Shown: positions 8,050-16,672, counted from the stretch's first letter. The stretch: DNA of 64,000 bases from Mycolicibacterium wolinskyi (GCF_002101965.1 NZ_LQQA01000009.1:124001-188000), one strand, 5' to 3'. Numbers and translations: made by a program. The notes: generated by a model not told the origin, from the letters alone.

Positions 8050-9722
8050 CAAGCCGCCCTCCGTCGGATCTCAGCTGCGTGCAGGGCCGAACGAAACAGC
8101 GGGCCGATCACGCCCGCGAGCTGGTCGGGGCGGCCGACCGTCGCGTGGGCCGCGCTGCCGAACACCTTGCGCAGCGATACGACGTCGGTGCTCGCCCCCA
8201 CGGTCAGGCACACACAGCCGGTTCCCCGTCGCCGCGCCTCGGTCAGCGCCCGGCGCGCGTCGGCGGCGCCATAGGCCCGCTCGTAGCCGTGGTCGTAGGC
8301 CAGGCCGTCGGACACCACCACGAGAAGTCGCCGGGAGGTGCCACCACGGGACTCCAACATCGCCGAGCCGTGGCGAATCGCAGCGCCCAAGCGCGAATAC
8401 GCCCCGGGCTCAAGGCTGTTGAGCCGCCCGATGGTCCGGGCGTCGAGGTGGTCGTCGAACCGCTTGACCGGCACCATCGTCACATCCTTGCGGCCCTGCG
8501 AACAGTAGGCGTACAGCGCGACCCGGTCGCCGAGGTCGTGCAGCGCGACCGTCAAATTGACCACCGCCTCCCGCTGCTGCTGATGCACCGTGCGTCCGGC
8601 GGTGCCCGGCTCCGCCGTGGAACCCGACACGTCGAGCAGCACGAGCACCGACAGATCGCGACGACGGCGCAGGCTGTCGAGATAGACGTCCTCGTCCGGC
8701 ACCGACCGCGCCCGCGCTTCCACTCGTGCCTCGATCGCGGCATCGATGTCGATGTCGTCGCCTTGGGACTGACGGTGACGTCGGTGCAGGCCCATCCCCA
8801 GGCGCGCGAGCGGTCGTCGCACCCCGATGGCGGCGTCGATGGCCTGCGGGGCGGACGCCTTCGCCCGCGGCTCGACCTCACGCACCGTGCACCAGTCCGG
8901 ACGGTAGCTCTTTCGGTTGACGTCCCATTCGGGATACGTGAAGCCGTCCGCTTCGACATCGGAGGTCTCCTCGGTAGGCGCAGATGCCAACGACGCCACT
9001 GCGTTCGAGCCACGCTTGGCCGAGTTGACGCGATGCGTCGGCGAATCGGCGCCGGGCGGTCCGCCGCCCTTGCCGGTCTTGCGCGCCGAGGACAACAGCT
9101 TCTTGAGCCATGTGCCGATCGCGCCCCCGCCGCCGACGGGGCTGGTGAACAAATCGGGTTCGTCGGTGTCGTCGACCTCGCCGTCGTCGAGTTCCTCGAG
9201 CGCCTGCTTGCTGTCGCGTCCGCGCGGCACGTGTCCGGGCGTCTCGTGATCGGGATGGCGGTCCGCACGACTGCTCGCCGCCAGCACCTTCTTCGGCCGG
9301 AGGACACCGAACACCGCGGGTGGATCGTCGAGCGCGTCCTTGCCCGAGGCGATCGCCAGTGACGTTGTGGCCGAATCACTTCGGCTGCCGATCTCGTGGT
9401 CGGCCAGAGACCCGAGAATGCCCGGCAGCAGCGAACCGTTGGCCAGCAGCGCGCGATGGCCTTCCACGGCCAGATAACGCTTCGTCAGACGTGGATGGCG
9501 AACCATGGCGCCGACGACCTCTGGGGCCAGGCTCCCCGCGGCGATCAGCGACGCCTGCACCGCCACCGATTCGAGTTGGTCACGCGCGGGCTCCGAGGGG
9601 GCGACGTAGATGGTTTGACCGTCGGTCCACGGCGGTTCACCTGGCTCAAGTGGGGCCACCGCCACCGGGCGGCCGGCGAGAGCAGAGGCCAGCATGCCGA
9701 GGCCGGAGTGTTCGCCGGGCAC
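8049..9722 (-). CDS. NorD/CbbO-like VWA-domain protein
   Basis: A 557-residue protein whose C-terminal third is a von Willebrand A domain with the MIDAS motif DVSGST starting at Asp364; the region around residues 150-270 is charged, low in complexity and probably disordered. In NorQ/NorD and CbbQ/CbbO pairs this protein is the adaptor that ties the AAA+ hexamer to its client through the MIDAS metal. I chose the GTG at 9722 because GGAGG stands 6 bases upstream; upstream in-frame codons would extend into the operator region. It is divergent from the SDR gene at 9832, with a copy of the shared motif between them. Confidence 0.88.
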   Translation of the reverse strand: MPGEHSGLGMLASALAGRPVAVAPLEPGEPPWTDGQTIYVAPSEPARDQLESVAVQASLIAAGSLAPEVVGAMVRHPRLTKRYLAVEGHRALLANGSLLPGILGSLADHEIGSRSDSATTSLAIASGKDALDDPPAVFGVLRPKKVLAASSRADRHPDHETPGHVPRGRDSKQALEELDDGEVDDTDEPDLFTSPVGGGGAIGTWLKKLLSSARKTGKGGGPPGADSPTHRVNSAKRGSNAVASLASAPTEETSDVEADGFTYPEWDVNRKSYRPDWCTVREVEPRAKASAPQAIDAAIGVRRPLARLGMGLHRRHRQSQGDDIDIDAAIEARVEARARSVPDEDVYLDSLRRRRDLSVLVLLDVSGSTAEPGTAGRTVHQQQREAVVNLTVALHDLGDRVALYAYCSQGRKDVTMVPVKRFDDHLDARTIGRLNSLEPGAYSRLGAAIRHGSAMLESRGGTSRRLLVVVSDGLAYDHGYERAYGAADARRALTEARRRGTGCVCLTVGASTDVVSLRKVFGSAAHATVGRPDQLAGVIGPLFRSALHAAEIRRRAA

Positions 9723-9744
9723 CGACCACCTCCACCAAGACGTT

Positions 9745-9760
9745 GACCAAATATCTGTTC
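9745..9760. promoter_or_regulatory. Copy 2 of the AACCTAANNTTTGTTC motif
   Basis: The bases read GACCAAATATCTGTTC, in the 109-bp divergent region between the VWA gene and the SDR gene. A factor bound here could control both directions. It is the most divergent of the three copies (13 of 16 matches to copy 1). Confidence 0.5.
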
Positions 9761-9831
9761 CACCGTAGAGTTCGGCCCGACCGGAAGTCAATCATCAGGC
9801 CTGCGGAACGCGAATGAGCGAGGAGTGCAAC

Positions 9832-10818
9832 ATGATCGACTTCACCGGCCAGGTTGCCGTGGTGACCGGCGCGGGACGCGGGCTGGGCCGGCTCTATGCC
9901 ATCGATCTGGCTCGCCGCGGCGCGTCGGTGGTCGTCAACGACATCGGTGGCACCATGCACGGCGAAGGCTCGGATACCAGCGTCGCCGGCCAAGTCGTGG
10001 AGGAGATAACGAAAGCCGGCGGTCGGGCGGTTGCGTCGTACGAGTCGGTGGACACTGCCCAAGGTGGACAGGCGATCGTCGACTCGGCCATCGAGAACTT
10101 CGGCCGGCTCGATGCCGTGATCAGCAACGCAGGCATCTTCAACAGCATTCCGTTCGAACAACTCAGCGTGGACGACTGGCGGCGCATGCTTCGGGTGCAT
10201 CTCGACGGCGGTTTCTATCTGAGCCAACCCGCATACCGGGTGATGATGAAGCAGCGCTACGGGCGATTCGTGTTCATCTCATCGTCGGCAGGCAATTTCG
10301 GACAACCGATGGAGGCCCACTACGCCGCAGCCAAGACCGGGCTCGTCGGCCTGTCCAACGTCATCGCGATCGAAGGGGCAGCGTACGGAATCAGTTCAAA
10401 TACCGTTCTACCGACGGGCTTTTCACGAATGGTCACCGAGACGGTCGGAGACGAGAGGTTCCTCGCGGAGTCCGGCTTCATGCGTGCCATTCGTCCCGAG
10501 TTGGTCGTGCCGCTGGTGACGTTCCTGGCAAGCGGAAGCTGCTCCTTCACGCACCGCAATTACTCGGCGTGCGCCGGCCGCTACGCTCGGGTGTTCGTCG
10601 GCCTGAGCGACGGCTGGCTGGCCGACGCGAACAGTGAGCCCTCGGCCGAAGACATCGAGAAACACTTGGACGAACTGTCCTCCACCGACGCCTTCATCGT
10701 GCCGGATTCCATCGTCGACGAGGTATTGCAGGTGTGTGACCGACGCGGCATCAGTGCCATGCCCGACAACGCCGACATCGCGTTCCCGAAACCCCGCAGT
10801 TCGGTGGCCGATCGGTAG
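9832..10818 (+). CDS. SDR, multifunctional-enzyme-type 3-hydroxyacyl dehydrogenase-like
   Basis: An SDR of 328 residues that resembles the dehydrogenase part of peroxisomal-type multifunctional enzymes more than FabG. It has TGAGRGLGR near residue 13, the insertion NDIGGTMHGEGSD typical of that group, a NAG motif, an active-site Ser in FISSSAG and the YAAAK pair. The tail of about 70 residues is beyond the core fold and unassigned. The ATG at 9832 has GAGGAG 7 bases upstream. It shares a transcript direction with the tandem TetR 42 bases downstream. A role in oxidising a 3-hydroxyacyl-CoA is likely but not proven. Confidence 0.9.
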   Translation: MIDFTGQVAVVTGAGRGLGRLYAIDLARRGASVVVNDIGGTMHGEGSDTSVAGQVVEEITKAGGRAVASYESVDTAQGGQAIVDSAIENFGRLDAVISNAGIFNSIPFEQLSVDDWRRMLRVHLDGGFYLSQPAYRVMMKQRYGRFVFISSSAGNFGQPMEAHYAAAKTGLVGLSNVIAIEGAAYGISSNTVLPTGFSRMVTETVGDERFLAESGFMRAIRPELVVPLVTFLASGSCSFTHRNYSACAGRYARVFVGLSDGWLADANSEPSAEDIEKHLDELSSTDAFIVPDSIVDEVLQVCDRRGISAMPDNADIAFPKPRSSVADR

Positions 10819-10860
10819 GATCGAGTTCCGGTCTCTGTCGGCGCACACGAAGGAGGGGCG

Positions 10861-12195
10861 ATGGCCGTGGCTGCAGGGCGAAACCCCAAACGCGGCCGTC
10901 CGTCGACCAGGAAGAGCGCGGTCGCGGCCAAGCTCACCGCCGTTCCCGACGCCGCCGCGGCCGATCCCACGCGACGTACCGAGATCCTCAAGACGGCGAA
11001 CTCCGTCATCGCCACCACCGGACTGCGCAGCTCGCTGCAGCAGATCGCCGATGCGGCAGGCATTCTCGCGGGCAGCCTCTATCACCACTTCGAATCAAAG
11101 GAAGCGATCCTCGTCGAGCTGATCCGGCTCTATCATGCCGATCTGGATCGCATCGGCGACTTCGCGCTGGAACGCCTCGACGAGCCTGACACCGGTCCCG
11201 CAACCGAACAGATCACGGCGCTCGGATGCGCCATCGCCCGGTGCGCGGTCGAACATCGGGCCGCGTTGCAGATGTCGTTCTTCGAGGGGCCGAGCGCAGA
11301 CCCCGAACTCATCGAACTGACTGCCCGCCGACCGTCGAAGATCCAGGCGGCGATGTTGCAGGCCCTACGTGCCGGCCGCTGGAGCGGTGACATCCGGTCC
11401 GACGTCGACCTTCAGACCCTGGCCGACCGACTGTGCCAGAGCATGCTGCATGTCGGCCTCGACGTCATCCGGCACAAGGCCTCCCCCGACCAGGTGGCCA
11501 CGCTGAAAAGCCGGATCGCCCTGCAAGGTCTCGCCGTCGATCCTCCGTCGGATACCGAGCTCGATCGGTCGGAGGCCTTCGCCGCGGCGCAAGCCGTCAT
11601 CGACAGTTGGGACGGCACCGAGGACGACACCGACCTCAAGGCCGCCCATCTGCGTGCAGTGGCGCGCACGGAGTTCGGTCGCCGTGGCTATGAGATGACG
11701 ACGATCCGCGACATCGCGTCCGCGGCGGGATTAGGTACCGGGACCGTCTACCGCATCATCGGCTCGAAAGACGAGCTGCTGATGTCGATCATGCTGGAGT
11801 TCGGCCACAAGGTCGGCGGGGCCTGGACCGACATCGTCCGGTCGAACTCCACGACGGTGCAGAAGCTCGATGCCCTCAGCTGGCTGAACATCAACGCGCT
11901 CGACCAGTTTCCCGACGAATTCCGCATCCAACTGGCGTGGCTGCGTCACTCCCCGCCCGACACGGCCAACCCCGCATGGTCCTTCACCACCCGAATCCGT
12001 CAGATGAAAGCTCTGCTGGGCGAAGGGATTCGCGCCGGCGAGATACATGTCGACAGCCCGACCGCGGACATGTTGACCCGGTGCATCATCGGTGAGCAGT
12101 GGATCCCCGAGAACATCCTTCAGCAGATAGGCACACGCAATGCGCTGATCCTGGCTCGCGACACCGTACTCCGGGGCATCGCCGTCCGCCGCTGA
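10861..12195 (+). CDS. Tandem TetR regulator with two complete TetR units
   Basis: A 444-residue protein with two TetR DNA-binding domains in one chain: the first at about residues 37-85 (QQIADAAGILAGSLYHHF) and the second at about 261-308 (RDIASAAGLGTGTVYRII), each followed by a helical ligand domain. The N-terminus is basic and disordered. The reading frame is continuous, so this is not a frameshift or two merged genes. The architecture matches Mce3R of M. tuberculosis, which also has two TetR units, but the sequence does not look like its ortholog. A pseudo-dimer in one chain would be expected to read asymmetric DNA, which suits the poorly palindromic motif at 7161, 9745 and 14327. Probable local repressor. 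Confidence 0.92.
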   Translation: MAVAAGRNPKRGRPSTRKSAVAAKLTAVPDAAAADPTRRTEILKTANSVIATTGLRSSLQQIADAAGILAGSLYHHFESKEAILVELIRLYHADLDRIGDFALERLDEPDTGPATEQITALGCAIARCAVEHRAALQMSFFEGPSADPELIELTARRPSKIQAAMLQALRAGRWSGDIRSDVDLQTLADRLCQSMLHVGLDVIRHKASPDQVATLKSRIALQGLAVDPPSDTELDRSEAFAAAQAVIDSWDGTEDDTDLKAAHLRAVARTEFGRRGYEMTTIRDIASAAGLGTGTVYRIIGSKDELLMSIMLEFGHKVGGAWTDIVRSNSTTVQKLDALSWLNINALDQFPDEFRIQLAWLRHSPPDTANPAWSFTTRIRQMKALLGEGIRAGEIHVDSPTADMLTRCIIGEQWIPENILQQIGTRNALILARDTVLRGIAVRR

Positions 12196-12205
12196 CCTCA
12201 TGAGC

Positions 12206-12265
12206 GCGAACAGACGCGTAGGTACCCGAAATCGCGTCCCATTGGGTACCTGCGCGTCTGCTCGC
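12206..12265. terminator. Long hairpin between convergent genes
   Basis: Arms of 22 bases at 12206-12227 and 12244-12265 pair at 20 of 22 positions around a 16-base loop; each arm holds CAGACGCG and GGTACCC. It lies between the stop of the tandem TetR gene (plus) and the stop of the DapB-like gene (minus), so it can serve as a bidirectional terminator. There is no U-tract, as is usual in mycobacteria. The loop carries CCCGAAATC, also found in the hairpin at 48183. Confidence 0.7.
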
Positions 12266-12268
12266 CGG

Positions 12269-13342
12269 TCAAGCGAATACGTACCGCGGCAATGTGATCG
12301 GAATGTCCAGCGAGCTCAGCAGGCCCGCAGGCGCATCCACCACGAGCGGAACTGCGTTGACCACGCGCATCGCCGTGGCGGCCATGGCAGCCCGGCCGGC
12401 GCCGTGTCCTGCCGCGTCACCCAGGTTCATCGCGCAGTGGATGTCGGGGTCGCCTTCGACGTCCACCCGGTAGGCCGCGTCGAACTCCGAGGTCGGCCAG
12501 TCCGGTGCGACGTCGCGCGACATCCGGATGATGTGTTCGATCACGATCGCCTCACGGCCGTCGAGAACACCGGCCGCGCGGGTGCGTACCGCGCCGCACG
12601 TGCCCGCCGGGATGGTTCCGAACGCCACCTCGATGCCGCGGTCGGTGATGCACCGGTCGAGCGTTCCACGGATCTCCGACACCTCGGCGCCGAGCGCATC
12701 GGCCATGAGGTAGATCGGTGCTTTCCATGCCATCTCGATGAACCCTGGCGTTTTGAGCATCGGCTCGAAATCGAGTGAACGGCCGAATCCCATGCCGTCC
12801 ATCATCACGTCCGCCACCGGATAGTGGTCATTGAGGGAAACCTCGGAGACCGTGATGCGGTCGATCTTCTTGGACTGCGTTGCCAATACAAGCGCCAAGT
12901 GATCGGATCCGAACCCGGGAAAGACACCTGACGCGTAGAACGAGGCGTTCCCGGTCTTGGTTGCCGCCTCCAACTGATTCCGCCAGTCCGTCGAATAGTA
13001 CGCCGGTGGATAGATCAGTCCCGTGGAAGTTGTTGACACCACGTTGATTCCCGAATCGAGCAGTCGCAGGTAGTCTGGCACCGCGGCGGCATCACGGTCG
13101 GGCCCGCTCGCGGCATACACGACACAGTCGGGCTGCAGTGCGATCAGGGCGTCGGCGTTGTTCGTGGCCAAAACACCCAGCGGCGCACCCCCGGCGAGCG
13201 TGCCGGCATCCTGACCGACCTTTGCCTCAGAGTGCACCCACACACCCGCCAGTTCCAGGTCCGGCCGCCGGGCTATCGCATCGATCACGATCGACCCGAC
13301 ACCACCCGTTGACCAGACGACCACACGCAAAGGCGTTGTCAC
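12269..13342 (-). CDS. DapB-like NAD(P)-dependent oxidoreductase
   Basis: A 357-residue protein with an N-terminal Rossmann fold (VVVWSTGGVGSIV near residue 8) and the overall pattern of the dihydrodipicolinate-reductase-like or amine-dehydrogenase-like family common in mycobacteria. True dihydrodipicolinate reductase is about 100 residues shorter, so this is not lysine biosynthesis. The start is GTG at 13342, with GAGGAG 4 bases upstream. It follows the LLM oxidoreductase gene by 9 bases in the same operon. Substrate not known; reduction of an imine or carbonyl intermediate is possible. Confidence 0.85.
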   Translation of the reverse strand: MTTPLRVVVWSTGGVGSIVIDAIARRPDLELAGVWVHSEAKVGQDAGTLAGGAPLGVLATNNADALIALQPDCVVYAASGPDRDAAAVPDYLRLLDSGINVVSTTSTGLIYPPAYYSTDWRNQLEAATKTGNASFYASGVFPGFGSDHLALVLATQSKKIDRITVSEVSLNDHYPVADVMMDGMGFGRSLDFEPMLKTPGFIEMAWKAPIYLMADALGAEVSEIRGTLDRCITDRGIEVAFGTIPAGTCGAVRTRAAGVLDGREAIVIEHIIRMSRDVAPDWPTSEFDAAYRVDVEGDPDIHCAMNLGDAAGHGAGRAAMAATAMRVVNAVPLVVDAPAGLLSSLDIPITLPRYVFA

Positions 13343-13351
13343 ACAATCTCC

Positions 13352-14314
13352 TCACACACGTTCGGCGGCCATGACGGCCCGTTCCAGATAGGGCCACGCA
13401 GTCTCGTGAGGTATCCCGCCGCACAGCGGATGCAGAGGCAACGGCATTCCGGCGCGGATGTAGTCGGCTGCCTCATCGATCGTCAGGATGCGATACGGTC
13501 CGCCCGCCTGTCGCAGTGCTGCGACAGCGTCGGCACGGGAGATGCTGGCGACCGTGTCATCGCCGTGGCGATACGACGCCGCAGTGATCGCGTCGTGAAG
13601 CAGATGGGCGCCCAACTCATCCCAGGCCCGGTCTACGTTGTCGGCGACGAACACCGCGGTGGGTGAGCCCGCCACGGGAAATTGCGCCAAACCAGGTTCG
13701 TGGCCATGGGCCCGGCATTCGGATTCGTAGTACTCCCTCAACCCCGGTGCGGCGGTCTGCGAGATGAGCCCGAGCCCGTGTCGAGCGGCCCGCCGTGCGG
13801 CCGCGCGGCTACCCCCGGCGACAAGTAGGTACGGACGCGCCGCGCAACCCGGCGACACGCAGATCCGCCTGCCGTCATAGTCGACGGTTTCGCCGGTGAG
13901 CAGCTGCAGCAGTAGTGACAGCCGCTCGTCGGCCAGCTTCCCGCGCGCCCGCATATCGAGCCCGAAATGTTCGTACTCCTCGGCCCGGTGGCCGACGCCG
14001 AATGCGTACGAGATCCGGCCCCGGCTGATGGTGTCGAGGGCACAGATCTCCTCGGCCAGGCGAACCGGGTCCCAGAACGGGATCGGAACTGCCGCAAGGA
14101 GAATACGCAGATCGTCGGTGCGGGCCGCGATGGCGGAGGCGAGGATGTGTGGGGCGGCCAGGTGTCCGTCGGCAGTACCGTGGTGCTCTGACAGCACCGC
14201 CAGTACGGCACCGCGCGTCTCAGCCCATGCGCACATCTCAATTGCCGCGGCATACAGGTCACCAGTGGTGGCAGGTCCGCCGGGAGCTCGCATGTCGAAC
14301 CGCAGCGTGAACAT
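13352..14314 (-). CDS. LLM-class flavin/F420-dependent oxidoreductase
   Basis: A luciferase-like TIM-barrel protein of 320 residues: the early LSEHHGTADG, the segment FGVGHRAEEYEHFGL and the central LVAGGSRAAARRAARHG fit the family, which uses FMN or F420. Two adjacent codons (GTG 14317, ATG 14314) could start it; neither has a clear ribosome site. A TAGGTT -10-like box lies 10-17 bases upstream, which suggests a leaderless or very short leader, so I took the ATG. A copy of the shared motif overlaps that promoter. First gene of a two-gene operon with the DapB-like gene. Confidence 0.87.
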   Translation of the reverse strand: MFTLRFDMRAPGGPATTGDLYAAAIEMCAWAETRGAVLAVLSEHHGTADGHLAAPHILASAIAARTDDLRILLAAVPIPFWDPVRLAEEICALDTISRGRISYAFGVGHRAEEYEHFGLDMRARGKLADERLSLLLQLLTGETVDYDGRRICVSPGCAARPYLLVAGGSRAAARRAARHGLGLISQTAAPGLREYYESECRAHGHEPGLAQFPVAGSPTAVFVADNVDRAWDELGAHLLHDAITAASYRHGDDTVASISRADAVAALRQAGGPYRILTIDEAADYIRAGMPLPLHPLCGGIPHETAWPYLERAVMAAERV

Positions 14315-14326
14315 CACGCCGACAGT

Positions 14327-14342
14327 AACCTAAGTTTTGTTC
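14327..14342. promoter_or_regulatory. Copy 3 of the AACCTAANNTTTGTTC motif
   Basis: The bases read AACCTAAGTTTTGTTC, 13 bases upstream of the LLM oxidoreductase start and overlapping its probable -10 box. It differs from copy 1 at only two positions. Confidence 0.55.
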
Positions 14343-14381
14343 CGCGTCACGAGCCGACTCGTGGCACTCTCGCCACACCCG

Positions 14382-14433
14382 ATTGTCACGCTGGAGTGGC
14401 TCCCGGCGTCGAGAGCCACTCCAGCGTGACAAT
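14382..14433. terminator. Perfect 20-bp inverted repeat, terminator
   Basis: Perfect 20-base arms (14382-14401 and 14414-14433, containing CACGCTGGAGTGGCT and its complement) surround a 12-base loop. It lies 10 bases past the stop of the acyl-CoA dehydrogenase gene that is read from the right, and so is the likely end of that operon. It could also insulate the LLM promoter on the left. Confidence 0.75.
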
Positions 14434-14443
14434 GGAGCGAAAG

Positions 14444-15619
14444 TCAGCGCCGCGGCAGGCCGAGAACCTGGGTCGCGATGATGTTGCGCTGAATCTCCGA
14501 CGTGCCACCGGCGATGGTGCCGCCGAAGCTGCGGGCGTAGCGCTCGAACCAGCTCGCGAAATAGTGGTCGAGGTTCATGTGTTCGTACGGGCCGGTGGTC
14601 GAAGGATGGATCAACCCGTCGGGACCGGCTGCGGTCAAGGCGTTTTCGAATGCGTTGCGCTCAGCCTCAGAGCCGAACAGCTTCAGCACCGACACCGACG
14701 CGGTGTCCGCCTCGCCACGCGACGCCTTCGCCAGTGCGGCCGAACCCATGGCCCGCAACGCCTGGTAGTCCATGATCGTGGTGGCGTACTGGTCACGCTC
14801 GAGCTCCGTACGCGGCTCGAAATCGGCGAGCATGTTGTCGATGCGGTCGGCAAAACCCAGCCACATCATGGTGCGCTCATGGCCGAGCGATCCGTTGGCC
14901 ACACCCCAGCCGCCGTTGAGCGGCCCGACGAGGTTCTCGGCGGGCACCCTGGCATCGGTGAAGAAGACCTCGTTGAAGTCGAGGTTCTCCTGACCGGTCA
15001 TGTCGGCGAACGGCCGGCACACCACACCAGGGGTGTCGGTCGGGATGATCAGCGCACTGATTCCCTTGTGCTTCGGTGCATCCGGGTCGGTACGGACGAA
15101 GGTCAGCAGGAAGTCCGCGTCGTGCGCGCCAGACGTCCACACTTTTTGTCCGTTGACCACGAACTCATCGCCGTCCAGCACCGCGCGGGTCCGCAGCGAC
15201 GCCAGGTCGGAGCCGGCGCTCGGTTCGCTCATGCCCAGGGACGCCGTCTGCTCACCACGCAGCACCGGCACCGCCCAGCGGCGCTTCTGCTCGTCCGAGC
15301 CGAACGTAAGCAGCGACGCCGCAATGATATTGACGCCCTGCGGATTGAAGCTGTGGTAGATCCGCCGCCGGCACAGCTCATCGAGGTGGACGAAAGTCTG
15401 CACCACGCTGGCGTTGCGTCCGCCGAACTCGGGCGGCTGGGCCGGCAGCAGCCAGCCGTTGTCGAACAGCAGCCGCTGCCAGTCGCGTGCCCACTGCGGC
15501 ATGTGCGACACCGACCGGGGCCGCTCCAAGGTCTGCGCCTCGGAGGGCAGGTTGGCATCGAGGAACGCGGCGAACTCGGCGCGAAACTCCTCGACGTCGG
15601 AATCGAATGTCAGCTGCAT
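14444..15619 (-). CDS. Acyl-CoA dehydrogenase, catalytic subunit of a heteromeric pair
   Basis: Flavin-dependent alpha,beta-desaturation of an acyl-CoA. The 391 residues include the standard MSEPSAGSDLASL and VNGQKVWTSGAHDADF segments and a C-terminal AGGTSEIQRNIIA. A Glu in LGHERTMM occupies the catalytic-base position used by IVD/LCAD-type enzymes, while the RxQFG motif that binds the FAD pyrophosphate is absent (RDQYA in its place). The next gene has the reverse pattern. The two genes abut with no gap, as in the heterotetrameric FadE pairs of mycobacterial sterol side-chain oxidation, so an alpha2beta2 enzyme for a bulky CoA thioester is likely. Confidence 0.94.
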   Translation of the reverse strand: MQLTFDSDVEEFRAEFAAFLDANLPSEAQTLERPRSVSHMPQWARDWQRLLFDNGWLLPAQPPEFGGRNASVVQTFVHLDELCRRRIYHSFNPQGVNIIAASLLTFGSDEQKRRWAVPVLRGEQTASLGMSEPSAGSDLASLRTRAVLDGDEFVVNGQKVWTSGAHDADFLLTFVRTDPDAPKHKGISALIIPTDTPGVVCRPFADMTGQENLDFNEVFFTDARVPAENLVGPLNGGWGVANGSLGHERTMMWLGFADRIDNMLADFEPRTELERDQYATTIMDYQALRAMGSAALAKASRGEADTASVSVLKLFGSEAERNAFENALTAAGPDGLIHPSTTGPYEHMNLDHYFASWFERYARSFGGTIAGGTSEIQRNIIATQVLGLPRR

Positions 15620-16624
15620 TTACAGACCCCTGTAGCTCGTGCGGTACTCGGCGGCGATCACCGCGCGGTGTTCGGCCGCGCCGCCCAACAGCAGCTCGCC
15701 CGCCTTGGCCCGCTTCAACGCGAACTGCACGTCGTTCTCCCACGTGAAGCCCATGGCCCCGAACAACTGCAGGCCGTGACGGAACACGATGGCCTGGCAC
15801 TCCCCCGCCGCGGCCTTGGCCATCGCCGAAGCCAGCCGGCGCCGGGGATCGTCGGCCGCGATGGTCAGTGCGGCGAAGTACGAAAGGGCGCGGGCACGTT
15901 CGATCGCGACGTGCATGTCGACGGCCTTGTGCTGCACGGCCTGGAACGACCCGATCGCCACCCCGAACTGCTGACGCTGTTTGACGTGCTCGAGCGCGAG
16001 GTCGAGGACCCGTTGGCAGGCGCCGACGGTGGTCACCGCCATCCCGGTCAACGCCAGATGCCGAGCCTTGTCGGTGTCGGCGTGCACACGGTCGGTGTCC
16101 GGCACGTGGACGTCGTCGAACGACACCTCCGCGACATGCAGTACCGGATCGAATATCGGGCTGCGGCGGACGACGGCCTTGCCCGCGTCGATCAGGAACA
16201 CACCGGCGTCGGTGACGACCGCGAGCGACTCGGCACGGTCACCGTCGAGGACGTGATGGGCGGTGCCGGTCAGCACCCAGCCCGAGGCGTCGCGGTGGGC
16301 GGCCACCCCGCTGTAGACGGCAGTGCCGGCATGCGCGGCGTCGAACCGGTCCCCCGCCAGCGGCGCGAACTGCGTCATCGTCGCGAGATAGGGCGTCAGA
16401 TCGGTGGCGCGACCGAGTTCTTCCAGGACGATCGCGAGCTCGACGGCGTTCTCCGGATCGGTGAGCTCCGTCCAGCCCTGGTCGATATAGCTCTTCCACA
16501 GGGGCGTCGGATCGACATCCTGTTCGGCAACTTCACGGACCAGCGTGGCCGGGCACTGCTTGGTGACCGCATCGCGCACGGTCTCCTGCCATAGCCGCTG
16601 ATCGGCATCGAATTCGAGTAGCAC
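15620..16624 (-). CDS. Acyl-CoA dehydrogenase, FAD-binding subunit of a heteromeric pair
   Basis: At 334 residues this is about 50 short of a normal acyl-CoA dehydrogenase. It keeps the FAD-binding KQRQQFGVAIGSFQAVQH segment near residue 215 but lacks the usual TEPxxGSD substrate loop and a convincing catalytic Glu. It therefore probably complements the subunit encoded downstream. The GTG at 16624 has AGGAGG upstream. First gene of its operon; the promoter region shared with the divergent amidohydrolase holds two GAGAAN-N3-NTTCTN sites. Confidence 0.93.
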   Translation of the reverse strand: MLLEFDADQRLWQETVRDAVTKQCPATLVREVAEQDVDPTPLWKSYIDQGWTELTDPENAVELAIVLEELGRATDLTPYLATMTQFAPLAGDRFDAAHAGTAVYSGVAAHRDASGWVLTGTAHHVLDGDRAESLAVVTDAGVFLIDAGKAVVRRSPIFDPVLHVAEVSFDDVHVPDTDRVHADTDKARHLALTGMAVTTVGACQRVLDLALEHVKQRQQFGVAIGSFQAVQHKAVDMHVAIERARALSYFAALTIAADDPRRRLASAMAKAAAGECQAIVFRHGLQLFGAMGFTWENDVQFALKRAKAGELLLGGAAEHRAVIAAEYRTSYRGL

Positions 16625-16657
16625 CCGCCGCCTCCTGCTGCACTGTCACGTCGCGAT

Positions 16658-16672
16658 GAGAATAGCATTCTC
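16658..16672. promoter_or_regulatory. GAGAAT-N3-ATTCTC operator
   Basis: The bases GAGAATAGCATTCTC form a perfect 6-bp inverted repeat with 3-base spacer, 33 bases upstream of the acyl-CoA dehydrogenase start. The same site, with another spacer, flanks the TetR gene at 54358. Confidence 0.65.

Noticed and set aside
10861..12195. Tandem TetR as two genes merged by a sequencing error
   Set aside because: The frame is continuous, no start or ribosome site stands before the second unit, and the same architecture is known in Mce3R.
14327..14342. GGAAC...GTT in the 16-bp motif as an ECF sigma promoter
   Set aside because: The distance between GGAAC and GTT is about 9 bases, too short for the roughly 16-base spacing of such promoters.
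14396..16594. A very long plus-strand open frame (over 700 codons) opposite the acyl-CoA dehydrogenase pair
   Set aside because: It is the antisense shadow of two well-conserved genes in high-GC DNA; composition is Arg/Gly/His-rich and it has no domain.
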